Source of the DNA: Komarekiella delphini-convector SJRDD-AB1
GTDB taxonomy: Bacteria > Cyanobacteriota > Cyanobacteriia > Cyanobacteriales > Nostocaceae
DNA: 64,000 nucleotides
Assembly: GCF_014831675.1 (NCBI RefSeq)
Contig: NZ_VJXY01000002.1
Location: 1-64,000 of the forward strand
Direction of reading: 5' to 3'
Shown here: positions 25,791 through 33,933 of the stretch, piece after piece
Layout: every line of letters starts with the position of its first letter
Numbering within the stretch: the stretch's first letter is position 1
The notes under the pieces: model-generated
The model's database searches: none
Told to the model about the DNA's origin: nothing
What the model saw: only the letters and a program-made list of their open reading frames with translations
Program-made: the position numbers and the translations under genes

Positions 25791-26305
25791 ATCCCTGCCC
25801 ACATGTTAGCAACCAGAGGGGCTAGTTTTAAAACTGGGTCGGCTAGCTGTGCTGCTCCTGTTAATCCTTTGTTCAACGCTTCAATTGCTTGATCTACTAA
25901 GCTTTTATCTGGCTTGGGCTTTTTCAGTTCCTCCTCAATTGTTTGTATGGGAACTTCTAAAGTTTTCTTTTCAATAGGGTTTAAGGCATTACTGACTAAA
26001 ATATCTTGTTTTAATGTTGAGAGTAACTTTAAGGCTTCTTGTACATCAGCATTCTGAAGTCTAGCTTGCGTTCTGCTTTGATTGAGTGTGCTTCCCCTGT
26101 CTGCCTGAAGTTGATTAAATGCAATATCAGAGTTACCACTACCGATGTTGATGCCTCCAATATTTTGAGAATGGGATTCTAAAGATTTCGTAGCAGTAGA
26201 TATAGTGTCTAGGACGCTGGGTAAAAACTGTTGCAGTTCCAGTTTTTCTTCAGCCGTAAGATTTTTAAGAATTTCTAAAACTTCGCTAACGCTGTATTTT
26301 GGCAT
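25787..26305 (-). CDS. small adaptor/effector-like protein coupled to the nSTAND NTPase
   Basis: The 172-aa protein has three parts. Residues 1-35 form an amphipathic helical segment (SVSEVLEILKNLTAEEKLEL) like bacterial effector-associated or death-like domains. Residues 46-67 form a Gly/Asn-rich motif (SQNI, IGSGN, FNQLQ) parallel to that at the start of the nSTAND protein. Residues 75-172 are a helical region (QEALKLLSTLKQDILVSNAL, then LVDQAIEALNKGLTGAAQLA) ending with a hydrophobic helix (LKLAPLVANMWAGI). The ATGA overlap with the next start indicates coupled translation. By analogy with NLR-effector pairs it may be an adaptor, or a membrane-acting effector triggered by motif templating; this is inference. 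Confidence 0.7.
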   Translation of the reverse strand: MPKYSVSEVLEILKNLTAEEKLELQQFLPSVLDTISTATKSLESHSQNIGGINIGSGNSDIAFNQLQADRGSTLNQSRTQARLQNADVQEALKLLSTLKQDILVSNALNPIEKKTLEVPIQTIEEELKKPKPDKSLVDQAIEALNKGLTGAAQLADPVLKLAPLVANMWAGI

Positions 26306-26476
26306 ACGAGGAAGCTTATATAAGTTACTCTTGTCATATATTAAAATTCAAATACAATTTGCCGTATTTCGGATTATTTTTTATTTAATTTACAGATTTA
26401 GCAGCATTTGGTGTTAGATACAGGTATTCCCAATTTCTTCTAATCACCACAAGTTGTTGCAATCAGAAATATTTCT

Positions 26477-26560
26477 TTGTAGTCGAGACTTTAGTCCTTG
26501 ATTTTTAAGCACTAAAGTGCTTACTACGAACCTCTCAAAACTTTTGCAACAGACTACTAG
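26477..26560. repeat. dispersed repeat with GAGACTTTAGTCC dyad, copy 3
   Basis: It is nearly identical to 22139-22230, including the terminal CTTTTGCAACAGACTACTAG. It lies upstream of the nSTAND operon. Confidence 0.85.
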
Positions 26561-26648
26561 GGACTGGAAATTCTTCCAATCCCTAAACTTTAAATCCAGC
26601 GCGATCGCCCATTGACTACAGTACGAATTAATGCCAGTTCCTACTTAT

Positions 26649-26796
26649 AAAAAGGCGTCGGGAAAACCCATTCCTTCTAGGTAGGTGATGAAAGACGCTT
26701 TTTTAGACCGTTGACAGTTGATGGTTGACGGTTAACAGTTAACAGTCAACTGTCTTTCGTGTTATCCCATCCCCTTTTAGGAGTGAGATGAGCTTA
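26649..26796. repeat. heptamer-bearing repeat cassette, copy 1
   Basis: It is bounded by AAAAAGGCGTCGGGAAAACC at one end and GATGAGCTTA at the other, with a short GTTGACAGT/GTTAACAGT array inside. It is the inverted counterpart of 49147-49321. Its last three bases are the stop codon of the DUF6174 gene on the minus strand. Confidence 0.85.
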
Positions 26797-27312
26797 ACGA
26801 ATCTCTTGCAGATTCTCAATTGTAGTAAATATTCCGGCATCAGCAGCTAGATTACCGATATTAATTTGGGTTGGATAGCCAAGCTGCCGATCGTACTCTA
26901 CAGCAAGCTCGGATTGTCCACTGCTGATCGTATTCCTAATCAAATTAAACAGCTTAGGAACTGTGTTGTATGTTCGGAAAAACTCTGGATTAGCAACTGG
27001 CTGACCTGTCTGTACGGAAGTTATGGAAGTCGTTCTGCCGTTACGTACTTCAATTACTACTGGCCCTCTGGCTTCAGGGATACAGAAGCAATCGTTACTA
27101 AGTGTATAGCGATAATTGTTAATTTTTTGCTGACGCCACAATCGACGATTAATCCTTAATTGTTTTAATTGAGAATTATTCGTTAATTGCTTTGAGTTGG
27201 AGTTCGTAATCTCTGATGATTGTGCAACCTGTATAGGAGATTTAGATATTACTGGCGTGTTTAAACCCAGCAACATTAGTAATCCCGCACTAATAACAAT
27301 AGGTAAGCGCAT
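26794..27312 (-). CDS. secreted DUF6174-domain protein
   Basis: The 172-aa protein has an N-terminal signal peptide (LPIVISAGLLMLLGLNTPVI) and a DUF6174 pattern: RRLWRQQKINNYRYTLSNDC, CFCIPEARGPVVIEVRNGRT, then TVPKLFNLI and VEYDRQLGYPTQINI. The Cys pair DCFC is conserved in such proteins. It is exported, function unknown. Its stop codon TAA is at the edge of a repeat cassette, so the last residues could reflect repeat insertion. Confidence 0.8.
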   Translation of the reverse strand: MRLPIVISAGLLMLLGLNTPVISKSPIQVAQSSEITNSNSKQLTNNSQLKQLRINRRLWRQQKINNYRYTLSNDCFCIPEARGPVVIEVRNGRTTSITSVQTGQPVANPEFFRTYNTVPKLFNLIRNTISSGQSELAVEYDRQLGYPTQINIGNLAADAGIFTTIENLQEIR

Positions 27313-27394
27313 ATAAATCCATGTCCATTCTATTTATCAATTAGTGTAACCTAATCAAGCAATTTGCTGGACTATTAATCAAGTGGCGGTGGTC

Positions 27395-27427
27395 AGATAC
27401 CCGACTTCTTTAAGAAGTCAGGTATCT
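27395..27427. repeat. 33-nt dispersed hairpin repeat, copy 3
   Basis: AGATACCCGACTTCTT, one base, then AAGAAGTCAGGTATCT. The two arms carry compensatory changes relative to the other copies: T-A replaces C-G, although a single A-C remains. It lies about 80 bases downstream of tRNA-Ser and may terminate it. Confidence 0.8.
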
Positions 27428-27507
27428 AATAGCTCATCAAAATTAATGAGGAGTCTTTGTATAAATCTGGTTATAACTACTATGTATATTTAGACTAACT
27501 TTAAGAA

Positions 27508-27594
27508 CGGAGAGGGAGGGATTCGAACCCTCGTATACATTGCTGCATAACAGCATTTCCAGTGCTGCGCCTTCAACCACTCGGCCACCTCTCC
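27508..27594 (-). tRNA. tRNA-Ser (anticodon GGA)
   Basis: The 87-nt gene has a 7-bp acceptor stem GGAGAGG/CCTCTCC and discriminator G. The anticodon stem CAGCA/TGCTG encloses loop CTGGAAA (anticodon GGA, reading UCC and UCU). A long class II variable arm and the T arm GAGGG-TTCGAAT-CCCTC follow. CCA is not encoded. All the features fit bacterial tRNA-Ser. Confidence 0.95.
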
Positions 27595-27694
27595 AGGTGC
27601 CACAAGTTACGATTGTACTTTGAAATCGCAGAAAATGCAAAGATAAAAGAAGACATTTTTAGATTTAATCTCAAAACTAAAATCCCACATCCAC

Positions 27695-28063
27695 ATGTCC
27701 CGTACATACACAATTAGAGTTCGCGATCGCGCCACTGGTAAAATACACACCCTGCAAGTGCCAGAAGACCGCTATATCTTGCACAGTGCCGAAAAACAGG
27801 GGGTAGAATTGCCGTTTTCTTGCCGCAATGGGGCTTGCACCACTTGTGCTGTCAGAGTATTGTCGGGAGAAATTTATCAACCGGAGGCGATCGGCTTGTC
27901 GCCAGAGTTGCGTCGGCAAGGTTATGCTTTGCTGTGTGTGAGTTACCCACGTTCCGACTTAGAGGTAGAGACACAAGACGAAGATGAAGTCTATGAACTC
28001 CAGTTTGGGCGCTATTTTGGTCGTGGGAAAGTTAAAGCGGGTTTGCCATTAGATGAGGAATAA
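27695..28063 (+). CDS. plant-type [2Fe-2S] ferredoxin with C-terminal extension
   Basis: The 122-aa protein has the cluster ligands in SCRNGACTTCAVR (three Cys) and LLCVSYP (fourth Cys), with the fold strands TIRVRDRATGKIHTLQVPED. It is longer than photosynthetic PetF (about 99 aa), with an acidic tail (TQDEDEVYELQFGRYFGRGK). It resembles the minor ferredoxins with altered electron partners (FdC-type). Likely role: one-electron transfer in the cytosol or at thylakoids. Single gene. Confidence 0.85.
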   Translation: MSRTYTIRVRDRATGKIHTLQVPEDRYILHSAEKQGVELPFSCRNGACTTCAVRVLSGEIYQPEAIGLSPELRRQGYALLCVSYPRSDLEVETQDEDEVYELQFGRYFGRGKVKAGLPLDEE

Positions 28064-28167
28064 GCAATAGCGATCGCTCCAAGTTTCAAAGTATTACTAG
28101 TGGCGATCGCCTAACAAACACACTGGCGAGTTCAAAAAACAATGATTGTTCTAGTAAGTTTGACTGC

Positions 28168-28743
28168 ATGGGTACTAAAAATAAAAAAACATTTTCCCTT
28201 ATCCCCCCATATCTTGGCCTCTGGAGCCGAAAAATAGCCATTTTAACTTGCTTATTGCTTCTAATGAGTTGCCAAAAAAATCAGCTTGCAGACAATCAAG
28301 CCCAAGTAAAAGTAGCGCGGGTAGTTAGTGGGCAAAGTTTGGAAGTGTTAGGAATGGCTGAACAACCAAACTTAATTTCTCAAGTGCGATTAATTGGTGT
28401 CGATGCACCAGATTTGCGACAGCGTCCTTGGGGAGAAGCAGCAAAAGAACAGTTAGAGGAGCTGACTGGCAATGCCGAACAACCTGTAATACTGGAGTTT
28501 GATTTAGAAGCAAAAGACAAAATCGGGCGGACTCTAGCTTATGTCTGGAAAGATAAGGTGTTATTGAATGAAGAATTAGTTAAACAAGGAAATGCACTAT
28601 TCGTTGAGCGATCGCCTAACCATAAATATAACCAACGTTTAGAACGTGCCCAACAATGGGCTAGACTCATGGGGCAAGGAATCTGGAACCCAGAAAAACC
28701 CATGCGCCTCACTCCCGCTGAGTTTCGCCGCCAAAATCTTTGA
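28168..28743 (+). CDS. thermonuclease-like (SNase) lipoprotein
   Basis: The 191-aa protein has an N-terminal lipobox (LLLMSC near residue 36) and a staphylococcal-nuclease-like domain: VRLIGVDAPD (Arg and Asp), QRPWGEAAKEQL (Glu), KIGRTLAYVWKD (Arg), and NHKYNQRLERAQQWAR. The usual active-site residues (Arg-Glu-Arg, and Asp for Ca2+) are present by pattern, so it may be an exported, membrane-anchored nuclease. It is probably monocistronic. Confidence 0.85.
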   Translation: MGTKNKKTFSLIPPYLGLWSRKIAILTCLLLLMSCQKNQLADNQAQVKVARVVSGQSLEVLGMAEQPNLISQVRLIGVDAPDLRQRPWGEAAKEQLEELTGNAEQPVILEFDLEAKDKIGRTLAYVWKDKVLLNEELVKQGNALFVERSPNHKYNQRLERAQQWARLMGQGIWNPEKPMRLTPAEFRRQNL

Positions 28744-28889
28744 GGAGTGGGGGAGCAGAAGGGCAGAGGGGCAGGGGGTGAATAAATACTGACTCGTGAC
28801 TCAGTACTCAGCACGGGCTAAACCATAGCTATCCGCTAACAGTACTGTTGACGCTTGACCCTTGAATTTTAACTAATGACAAATGACCA

Positions 28890-29702
28890 ATGACAAATCT
28901 CCAAATTTTTCTAGACATTGCTACCGAAGCGGCGCTAGCTGCTGGTGCTCTTTTACAAGGCTACTTAGGTAAGTTAGAAGATGCAATCCTTGAAAAAGGA
29001 CGCCCTGGTGATTTAGTCACCGCCGCCGATAAAGCCTCAGAAGAGTTGATTTTAGAAGTTTTGCGCCGCCACTTTCCTGAGCACTCTATCCTTGCGGAAG
29101 AATCAGGGAAAATAGGAAATCAAGAAAATGAGTACCTCTGGGCAATAGACCCTTTAGATGGGACAACCAACTACGCCCATCAATATCCCTTTTTCGCAGT
29201 TTCCATTGGGCTATTAATTAATGGTATCCCGCAAGTTGGCGTAATTTATGATCCCTTACATAATGAGCTATTCCGGGCTGCTGCTGGTTTAGGAGCAACA
29301 CGCAACCGTCGCCCGATCAAAGTGTCGCAAACATCAGAACTTAGTAAGAGCTTACTTGTGACAGGATTTGCCTATGATCGCCGCGAAACATCTGATAACA
29401 ACTACGCAGAATTTTGTCACCTCACCCACCTCACTCAGGGAGTCAGGCGCAGCGGTTCAGCAGCGCTGGATTTGGCGCATGTTGCCTGTGGACGTGTCGA
29501 TGGCTACTGGGAACGCGGACTTTCTCCTTGGGATATTGTCGCTGGGATAATTTTGTTACAAGAAGCCGGGGGCAAAGTCACGGCTTACGATGGCACTCCT
29601 TTAAAAATTGAGTCAGGCAGAATTCTTGCCACAAATGGTTATATTCACAACACTCTCAGTCGTGAACTGTTGCAAGTTCCGCCACTGTCAGCCTGGGTAT
29701 GA
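28890..29702 (+). CDS. inositol monophosphatase family protein
   Basis: The 270-aa protein has all the IMPase signatures: GDLVTAADKASE, LAEESG, DPLDGTTNYAH (metal Asp cluster), GSAALDLAHVACG and SPWDIVAGIILLQEAGG. It hydrolyses inositol-1-phosphate or related sugar phosphates with Mg2+; relatives include histidinol-phosphate phosphatases, notable with hisZ about 1.2 kb downstream. The ATG lies in an AAATGAC/CAATGAC heptamer run (MTN from the repeat), with no separate ribosome-binding site. Confidence 0.9.
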   Translation: MTNLQIFLDIATEAALAAGALLQGYLGKLEDAILEKGRPGDLVTAADKASEELILEVLRRHFPEHSILAEESGKIGNQENEYLWAIDPLDGTTNYAHQYPFFAVSIGLLINGIPQVGVIYDPLHNELFRAAAGLGATRNRRPIKVSQTSELSKSLLVTGFAYDRRETSDNNYAEFCHLTHLTQGVRRSGSAALDLAHVACGRVDGYWERGLSPWDIVAGIILLQEAGGKVTAYDGTPLKIESGRILATNGYIHNTLSRELLQVPPLSAWV

Positions 29703-29756
29703 GGAGCGGGGGAGTGGAGGAGTGGGGGCAGGGGAGGCAGGGGAAGCAGGGGAAGA
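29702..29756. repeat. G-rich repeat array
   Basis: GGGGGAGTGGAGGAGTGGGG and GGCAGGGGAAG units follow the IMPase stop codon directly. They are of the same type as the array at 33347. Confidence 0.6.
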
Positions 29757-29913
29757 ATAAATAACTCCTGACAAATGACAAAGCGCAAAGTCTGAGCTAA
29801 GGCTTCCTTAGATCAGAACTTTGTAAGAGAGGACAAATGACTACTGACGAATCACTGATCAAGCAAAGTAAACTAGATAAAATCTAACTGCTCCTTTGGT
29901 GCAACACCGCTCT

Positions 29914-30864
29914 ATGTCTTTTAAAATAGATCGTGGACTTTTTAGGTATGATTTCATAGATCATCACGCAGTTTTGTGTATTCCAGTTGACGCGGATGTC
30001 AAAGATATCCGCAAACGTTATATCAAAATTGCCCGCAGCTTGCACCCTGATAGTAGTGTTACTGCAAGTGCTGCGGAAAAACAGCTAGCCAACGAGTTGT
30101 TATCAAAGCTAGTTAACCCAGCTTATGAAAAACTTTCTGGTGAAGCGGCTCGCGCGGAATATATTCTAATTTTGTCGCAAATGGGTAGGCGCTTGGTACA
30201 AGAATCTGCCTCGGTAGAACTGAACACCGACTTAGCTAAACAGTTAGCAGGTGCGCCCAATATCGATCACTTTTATAAAAGTGCGATCGCAAAAATCGCC
30301 CAAACCCAATATGATTCTTTACAGCAAGTGCTGCAAGTCATTGCTCAAGTTAGTGAGTTGAATTTAGTCTACTTAATGCGGAGTGCGGGCAAATTATCCG
30401 CAGCGCCGCCACCTACTCAACCCAAAATTAACTCAGATACGTCCAAGCCAAATACAGCAAATACACCACCAGCGCCAGCACCAGCAAAAGAAGACTCAGT
30501 TGTAGAACAGTATGTGCGTCGCGCTCAAACTTTGATTGACAAAAACCAATTTGCCCAAGCCAAAGTAGAACTGCAAGATGCCCTGAAACTAGAACCTAAA
30601 AATAGTCACTGCCATAGCTTGATTGCATTGGTGTATTTAAAACAAAATCAGCTAAAAATGGCAAAAATTCACTTTGACAATGCCTTGAAATTAGATCCCA
30701 ATGACCAAATAGCGTTGCAATGGAAACCTAAAATAGATAAAGCATTGGGGCAACAACCGAGTAATCCTAAAGTGACTACGCCTGCTGATAATGGAGGTAA
30801 GCAACCAGATAAATCTGGGAGCGGCGGTTTGTTCGGTGGTTTGTTTGGTGGGAAGAAAAAATAA
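29914..30864 (+). CDS. J-domain protein with TPR repeats
   Basis: About 316 aa. The N-terminal J domain (residues about 10-75) contains DIRKRYIKIARSLHPDSS with the HPD tripeptide that stimulates Hsp70. A Pro/Ala-rich linker (PPAPAPAKED) follows, then TPR repeats (AKVELQDALKLEPKNSHCHS, then AKIHFDNALKLDPND) and a GGLFGGLFGG tail. It is predicted to be a DnaK co-chaperone that docks clients via the TPR. The start is uncertain; TTG 29896 and GTG 29899 are in frame upstream. The stop TAA overlaps the hisZ ATG by one base (TAATG). Confidence 0.85.
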   Translation: MSFKIDRGLFRYDFIDHHAVLCIPVDADVKDIRKRYIKIARSLHPDSSVTASAAEKQLANELLSKLVNPAYEKLSGEAARAEYILILSQMGRRLVQESASVELNTDLAKQLAGAPNIDHFYKSAIAKIAQTQYDSLQQVLQVIAQVSELNLVYLMRSAGKLSAAPPPTQPKINSDTSKPNTANTPPAPAPAKEDSVVEQYVRRAQTLIDKNQFAQAKVELQDALKLEPKNSHCHSLIALVYLKQNQLKMAKIHFDNALKLDPNDQIALQWKPKIDKALGQQPSNPKVTTPADNGGKQPDKSGSGGLFGGLFGGKKK

Positions 30865-32075
30865 TGGTGTATCAACCAGCAGCGGGAGCCAGGGATTTAT
30901 TGCCCTTGGATGTGGCTAAAAAACGCTGGATTGAAGATAGGTTACAGCAGGTGTTTCACCGTTGGGGATATCACAGGATTATCACCTCAACTCTAGAGCG
31001 TATGGATACCCTAATGGCCGGGGAAGCCATTCAGCGCCAGATGGTGATTCAACTACAAAATACCGAAGATGACGAATTAGGGCTACGTCCAGAATTGACA
31101 GCATCGATTGCTCGTACCGTTGTCACTCGCATGGCAGGTGTAACTTATCCGCAACGGCTGTACTATAACGCCAATGTGTTTCGCCGCACTTGGGAAAGCA
31201 AGCACAATACCCAGCAAGAGTTTTATCAAGCCGGGGTTGAGTTATTAGGTACTGGCGGATTGCTGGCAAATGCGGAAATACTACTGTTGGTAGCAGATTG
31301 TTTAGCAGCACTGGGTTTGAAGGGATGGCATTTAATTTTAGGTGAAGCGGGAATTACCCGATCGCTTCTTAGTGCCTTCCCTGTTAATTTACAAGATCAG
31401 GTTCGCACAGCGATCGCTCATCTCGACCGCATTACTATAGATACTCTGCCCCTAAGTGACGAACTGCGCGAACGTGCCAGAATCATGTTGGATTTGCGCG
31501 GAAACAGTGCGGATGTGTTGCAAAAAGTCAGCAGCCTGAGTTTAGATGAAAAGCAGCAAGAGGCGGTGAATAACCTCAAATCCCTAGTAGAATTACTGGA
31601 ATCAGAGAAAAATTTCCCGTTAATCCTCGACCTCAGTCTCATCCAAACCATAGACTATTACACTGGTATCGTCTTTGAAGTTGTTAGTGATACCGAGTCA
31701 CAAGCCCAAGTTTTAGGGCGGGGTGGTCGCTACGACCAACTTTTGGGGTTATATCATCCTCAAGGTGAAAATATCCCCGGAATTGGTTTTGTACTCAATA
31801 TCGAAGATTTATACCAAGTTTTATTGTCTACTCAGCAATTACCGCAAACAACCCCGGCTAGTAACTGGTTAGTAGCACCAGAAACACCAAATGCTAATGC
31901 CGCAGCCTTTGCCTACGCCCAAAAACTCAGAGATTCTACTCATCTGGTGCGGGTAGAAATAGATTTAGGAGGAAGGGATACAGACGCTATCCGACAATAT
32001 GCACGCGATCGCAGTATAGCCCAAATTGCCTGGATCAAACCTGATGGTTCACCCACAATTGAACCATTGCGTTAA
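30864..32075 (+). CDS. hisZ: ATP phosphoribosyltransferase regulatory subunit
   Basis: This 403-aa HisRS paralogue (GARDLLPLDVAKKRW, then FRRTWESKHNTQQEFYQAGVE, then DYYTGIVFEVVSD, then LGRGGRYDQLLG) lacks the C-terminal anticodon-binding domain of the true synthetase and much of the catalytic set. HisZ pairs with short-form HisG to catalyse the first step of histidine biosynthesis. HisG is not in this window. It is translationally coupled to the J-domain gene. Confidence 0.9.
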   Translation: MVYQPAAGARDLLPLDVAKKRWIEDRLQQVFHRWGYHRIITSTLERMDTLMAGEAIQRQMVIQLQNTEDDELGLRPELTASIARTVVTRMAGVTYPQRLYYNANVFRRTWESKHNTQQEFYQAGVELLGTGGLLANAEILLLVADCLAALGLKGWHLILGEAGITRSLLSAFPVNLQDQVRTAIAHLDRITIDTLPLSDELRERARIMLDLRGNSADVLQKVSSLSLDEKQQEAVNNLKSLVELLESEKNFPLILDLSLIQTIDYYTGIVFEVVSDTESQAQVLGRGGRYDQLLGLYHPQGENIPGIGFVLNIEDLYQVLLSTQQLPQTTPASNWLVAPETPNANAAAFAYAQKLRDSTHLVRVEIDLGGRDTDAIRQYARDRSIAQIAWIKPDGSPTIEPLR

Positions 32076-32156
32076 GGGAGATGGGCATAGGGTATTGAGA
32101 AAAGGCGAAGGGGTAAAGGTAAGGAGGAAAAGGAAAAACCATCCCGTTACCCTTTA

Positions 32157-32263
32157 ACCTTTTCCCTCAGTCCCCAGCCCCCAATCCCCATTGCCCCTTA
32201 TCCCCAGAGGGGGCCCCGAGTTCCCCAATCCCCAATCCCCAATCCCCAGCCCCCAGTCCCCTG
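32157..32263. repeat. C-rich repeat array with shared block
   Basis: CCCCAAT/CCCCAGC/CCCCAGT units flank a block (about 32186-32227) containing TTATCCCCAGAGGGGGCCCC. The same block occurs at 37525-37565. The array lies upstream of the ferredoxin gene. Confidence 0.8.
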
Positions 32264-32306
32264 CTAGGCTAGAAATAGCCGATACAGAAGAGAGGGAATC
32301 AAGAAT

Positions 32307-32531
32307 ATGTCGCACACAATTGTTACTGAAGTCTGTGAAGGCGTCGCCGACTGCGTAGATGCCTGTCCCGTAGCTTGCATTCATGATGGCCCAGGCAAAA
32401 ATGCCAAAGGAACCGATTGGTACTGGATTGACTTTGCTACTTGTATCGATTGTGGTATATGTCTCCAAGTTTGCCCAGTAGAAGGGGCAATCCTTCCAGA
32501 AGAACGACCTGAGTTGCAAAAAACCCCGTAA
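32307..32531 (+). CDS. dicluster [4Fe-4S] ferredoxin
   Basis: The 74-aa protein has two cluster motifs: a first with EVCEGVADCVDACPV and a second DFATCIDCGICLQVCPVEG (CxxCxxCxxxCP). The first site is of the 7Fe/8Fe bacterial ferredoxin type. It acts as a soluble low-potential electron carrier. It is downstream of hisZ and separate from it by a repeat-filled spacer. Confidence 0.9.
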   Translation: MSHTIVTEVCEGVADCVDACPVACIHDGPGKNAKGTDWYWIDFATCIDCGICLQVCPVEGAILPEERPELQKTP

Positions 32532-32617
32532 TAGTAAACAGTTATCAGTGAACAGTTATCAGTAAACAAGCTGCTCATTGATAACCGATAACTAATAGCT
32601 GACTTAGCTGTTGACAA

Positions 32618-33346
32618 ATGACAAATGACTATTTGCTAGAAGTTCAAAATGTCCACGCAGGATACATTAAAGATGTAGATATTCTGCAAGGTGTGAATTT
32701 TCGGGTTGCACCAGGAGAATTGGTGGCAGTAATTGGCCCTAACGGTGCTGGTAAATCCACCTTGGCAAAAGCCATTTTTGGGCTTTTAGTTCCCCACACA
32801 GGCACAATTAGCTTCAAAGGTGAGAATATCGTAGGGTTAAAGTCGAATCAAATTGTTCAGCGGGGAATGTGCTATGTACCGCAGATTGCCAATGTTTTCC
32901 CTTCCCTCAGCGTCGAAGAAAACCTAGAAATGGGCGCTTTTGTCAGGAATATTCCTTTGAAACCGCTCAAAGATAAAATATTTACCATGTTCCCTAGATT
33001 AAGCGATCGCCGTCGTCAACGCGCTGGTACGCTCTCTGGAGGGGAACGTCAAATGCTAGCAATGGGCAAAGCTTTGATGCTAGAACCTAGCTTGCTACTT
33101 TTGGATGAGCCTTCTGCTGCCTTATCCCCCATTTTGGTAACACAAGTATTTGACCAAGTTAAACAAATCAACCAGTCAGGTACAGCGATTGTCTTAGTAG
33201 AACAAAATGCCCGTAAAGCTTTGGAAATGGCCAATCGCGGTTATGTATTGGAGTCTGGACGCGATGCAATCTCCGGCCCTGGTCAAGAATTGTTAAATAA
33301 CCCTAAAGTTGGTGAACTTTATTTAGGAGCAGGTAAAGGGCATTAG
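32618..33346 (+). CDS. natE: ABC-transporter ATPase, NatE/LivF-like (neutral amino acids)
   Basis: The 242-aa protein is a LivF-type ATPase: Walker A GPNGAGKST, Q-loop YVPQIANVFPSLSVEENL, signature LSGGERQMLAMGKALM, Walker B LLLLDEPSAAL, H-loop replaced in the family style (VLVEQNARKALE). NatE is one of the two ATPases of the cyanobacterial N-I neutral amino-acid permease. NatA, NatC, NatD and NatB are not here, which agrees with the scattered nat genes of Nostoc-type genomes. The start codon lies in AAATGAC heptamers (ATGACAAATGAC encodes MTND). Confidence 0.8.
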   Translation: MTNDYLLEVQNVHAGYIKDVDILQGVNFRVAPGELVAVIGPNGAGKSTLAKAIFGLLVPHTGTISFKGENIVGLKSNQIVQRGMCYVPQIANVFPSLSVEENLEMGAFVRNIPLKPLKDKIFTMFPRLSDRRRQRAGTLSGGERQMLAMGKALMLEPSLLLLDEPSAALSPILVTQVFDQVKQINQSGTAIVLVEQNARKALEMANRGYVLESGRDAISGPGQELLNNPKVGELYLGAGKGH

Positions 33347-33516
33347 GGGAGCAGGGGGGCAGAGGGGTAGAGGGGTAGAGGGGCAGAGGGGCAGAGGGGG
33401 CAGGGGGGGCAGGGGAAGAATAAATAACTCCTGTCTCCTGTCTCCCGACTAATGACCAATGACCAATGACTAATGACTAATGACTAATGACTAATGACTA
33501 ATGACTAATGACTAAT
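33347..33516. repeat. G-rich array followed by CTAATGA heptamer array
   Basis: GGGGTAGA/GGGGCAGA units (33347-33419), then about ten copies of AATGACC/AATGACT (33449-33516). The second array runs to within 11 bases of the DUF2237 start. It contains out-of-frame ATGs. No CRISPR-like spacers. Confidence 0.85.
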
Positions 33517-33526
33517 GGAGATTTTT

Positions 33527-33898
33527 ATGACAGAAGCTAAAAACGTACTAGGCACAAATTTGGAAGTCTGCTGTACTTCTCCCATGACTGGGTATTACCG
33601 GGATGGGTTTTGTAATACAGGTGGTCAAGATTTTGGGATGCATGTTGTTTGTGCCCAAGTTACAGCAGAATTCCTTGCGTTTACCAAATCACAAGGGAAC
33701 GACTTGAGCACACCTGTTCCTGATTTTAATTTTCCTGGATTGAAGCCAGGCGATCGCTGGTGTTTGTGTGCTGCTCGTTGGCAAGAAGCGTTTGATGCTG
33801 GTGTTGCTCCACGCGTTGTGCTCTCAGCTACCCATGCTAGAGCTTTGGAAGTCTGTAACTTGGAGGATTTGAAAAAACATACCGCCACAGCAAATTGA
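33527..33898 (+). CDS. DUF2237 family protein
   Basis: The 123-aa protein is a single DUF2237 domain: VLGTNLEVCCTSPMTGYYRD, then MHVVCAQVTAEFLAF, GLKPGDRWCLCAARW, VVLSATHARALEVC. Conserved Cys pairs are obvious. The family is widespread; no function is established. GGAG six bases before ATG 33527 decides the start over the upstream in-frame ATG 33515 inside the repeat. Confidence 0.85.
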   Translation: MTEAKNVLGTNLEVCCTSPMTGYYRDGFCNTGGQDFGMHVVCAQVTAEFLAFTKSQGNDLSTPVPDFNFPGLKPGDRWCLCAARWQEAFDAGVAPRVVLSATHARALEVCNLEDLKKHTATAN

Positions 33899-33933
33899 GT
33901 ATTTATTAAGGTTTTTACATCAGTAACGCCTTC

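Noticed and set aside
33449-33516. Possible CRISPR array
   Set aside because: The units are 7 bp and directly adjacent, with no spacers and no cas genes in the window.
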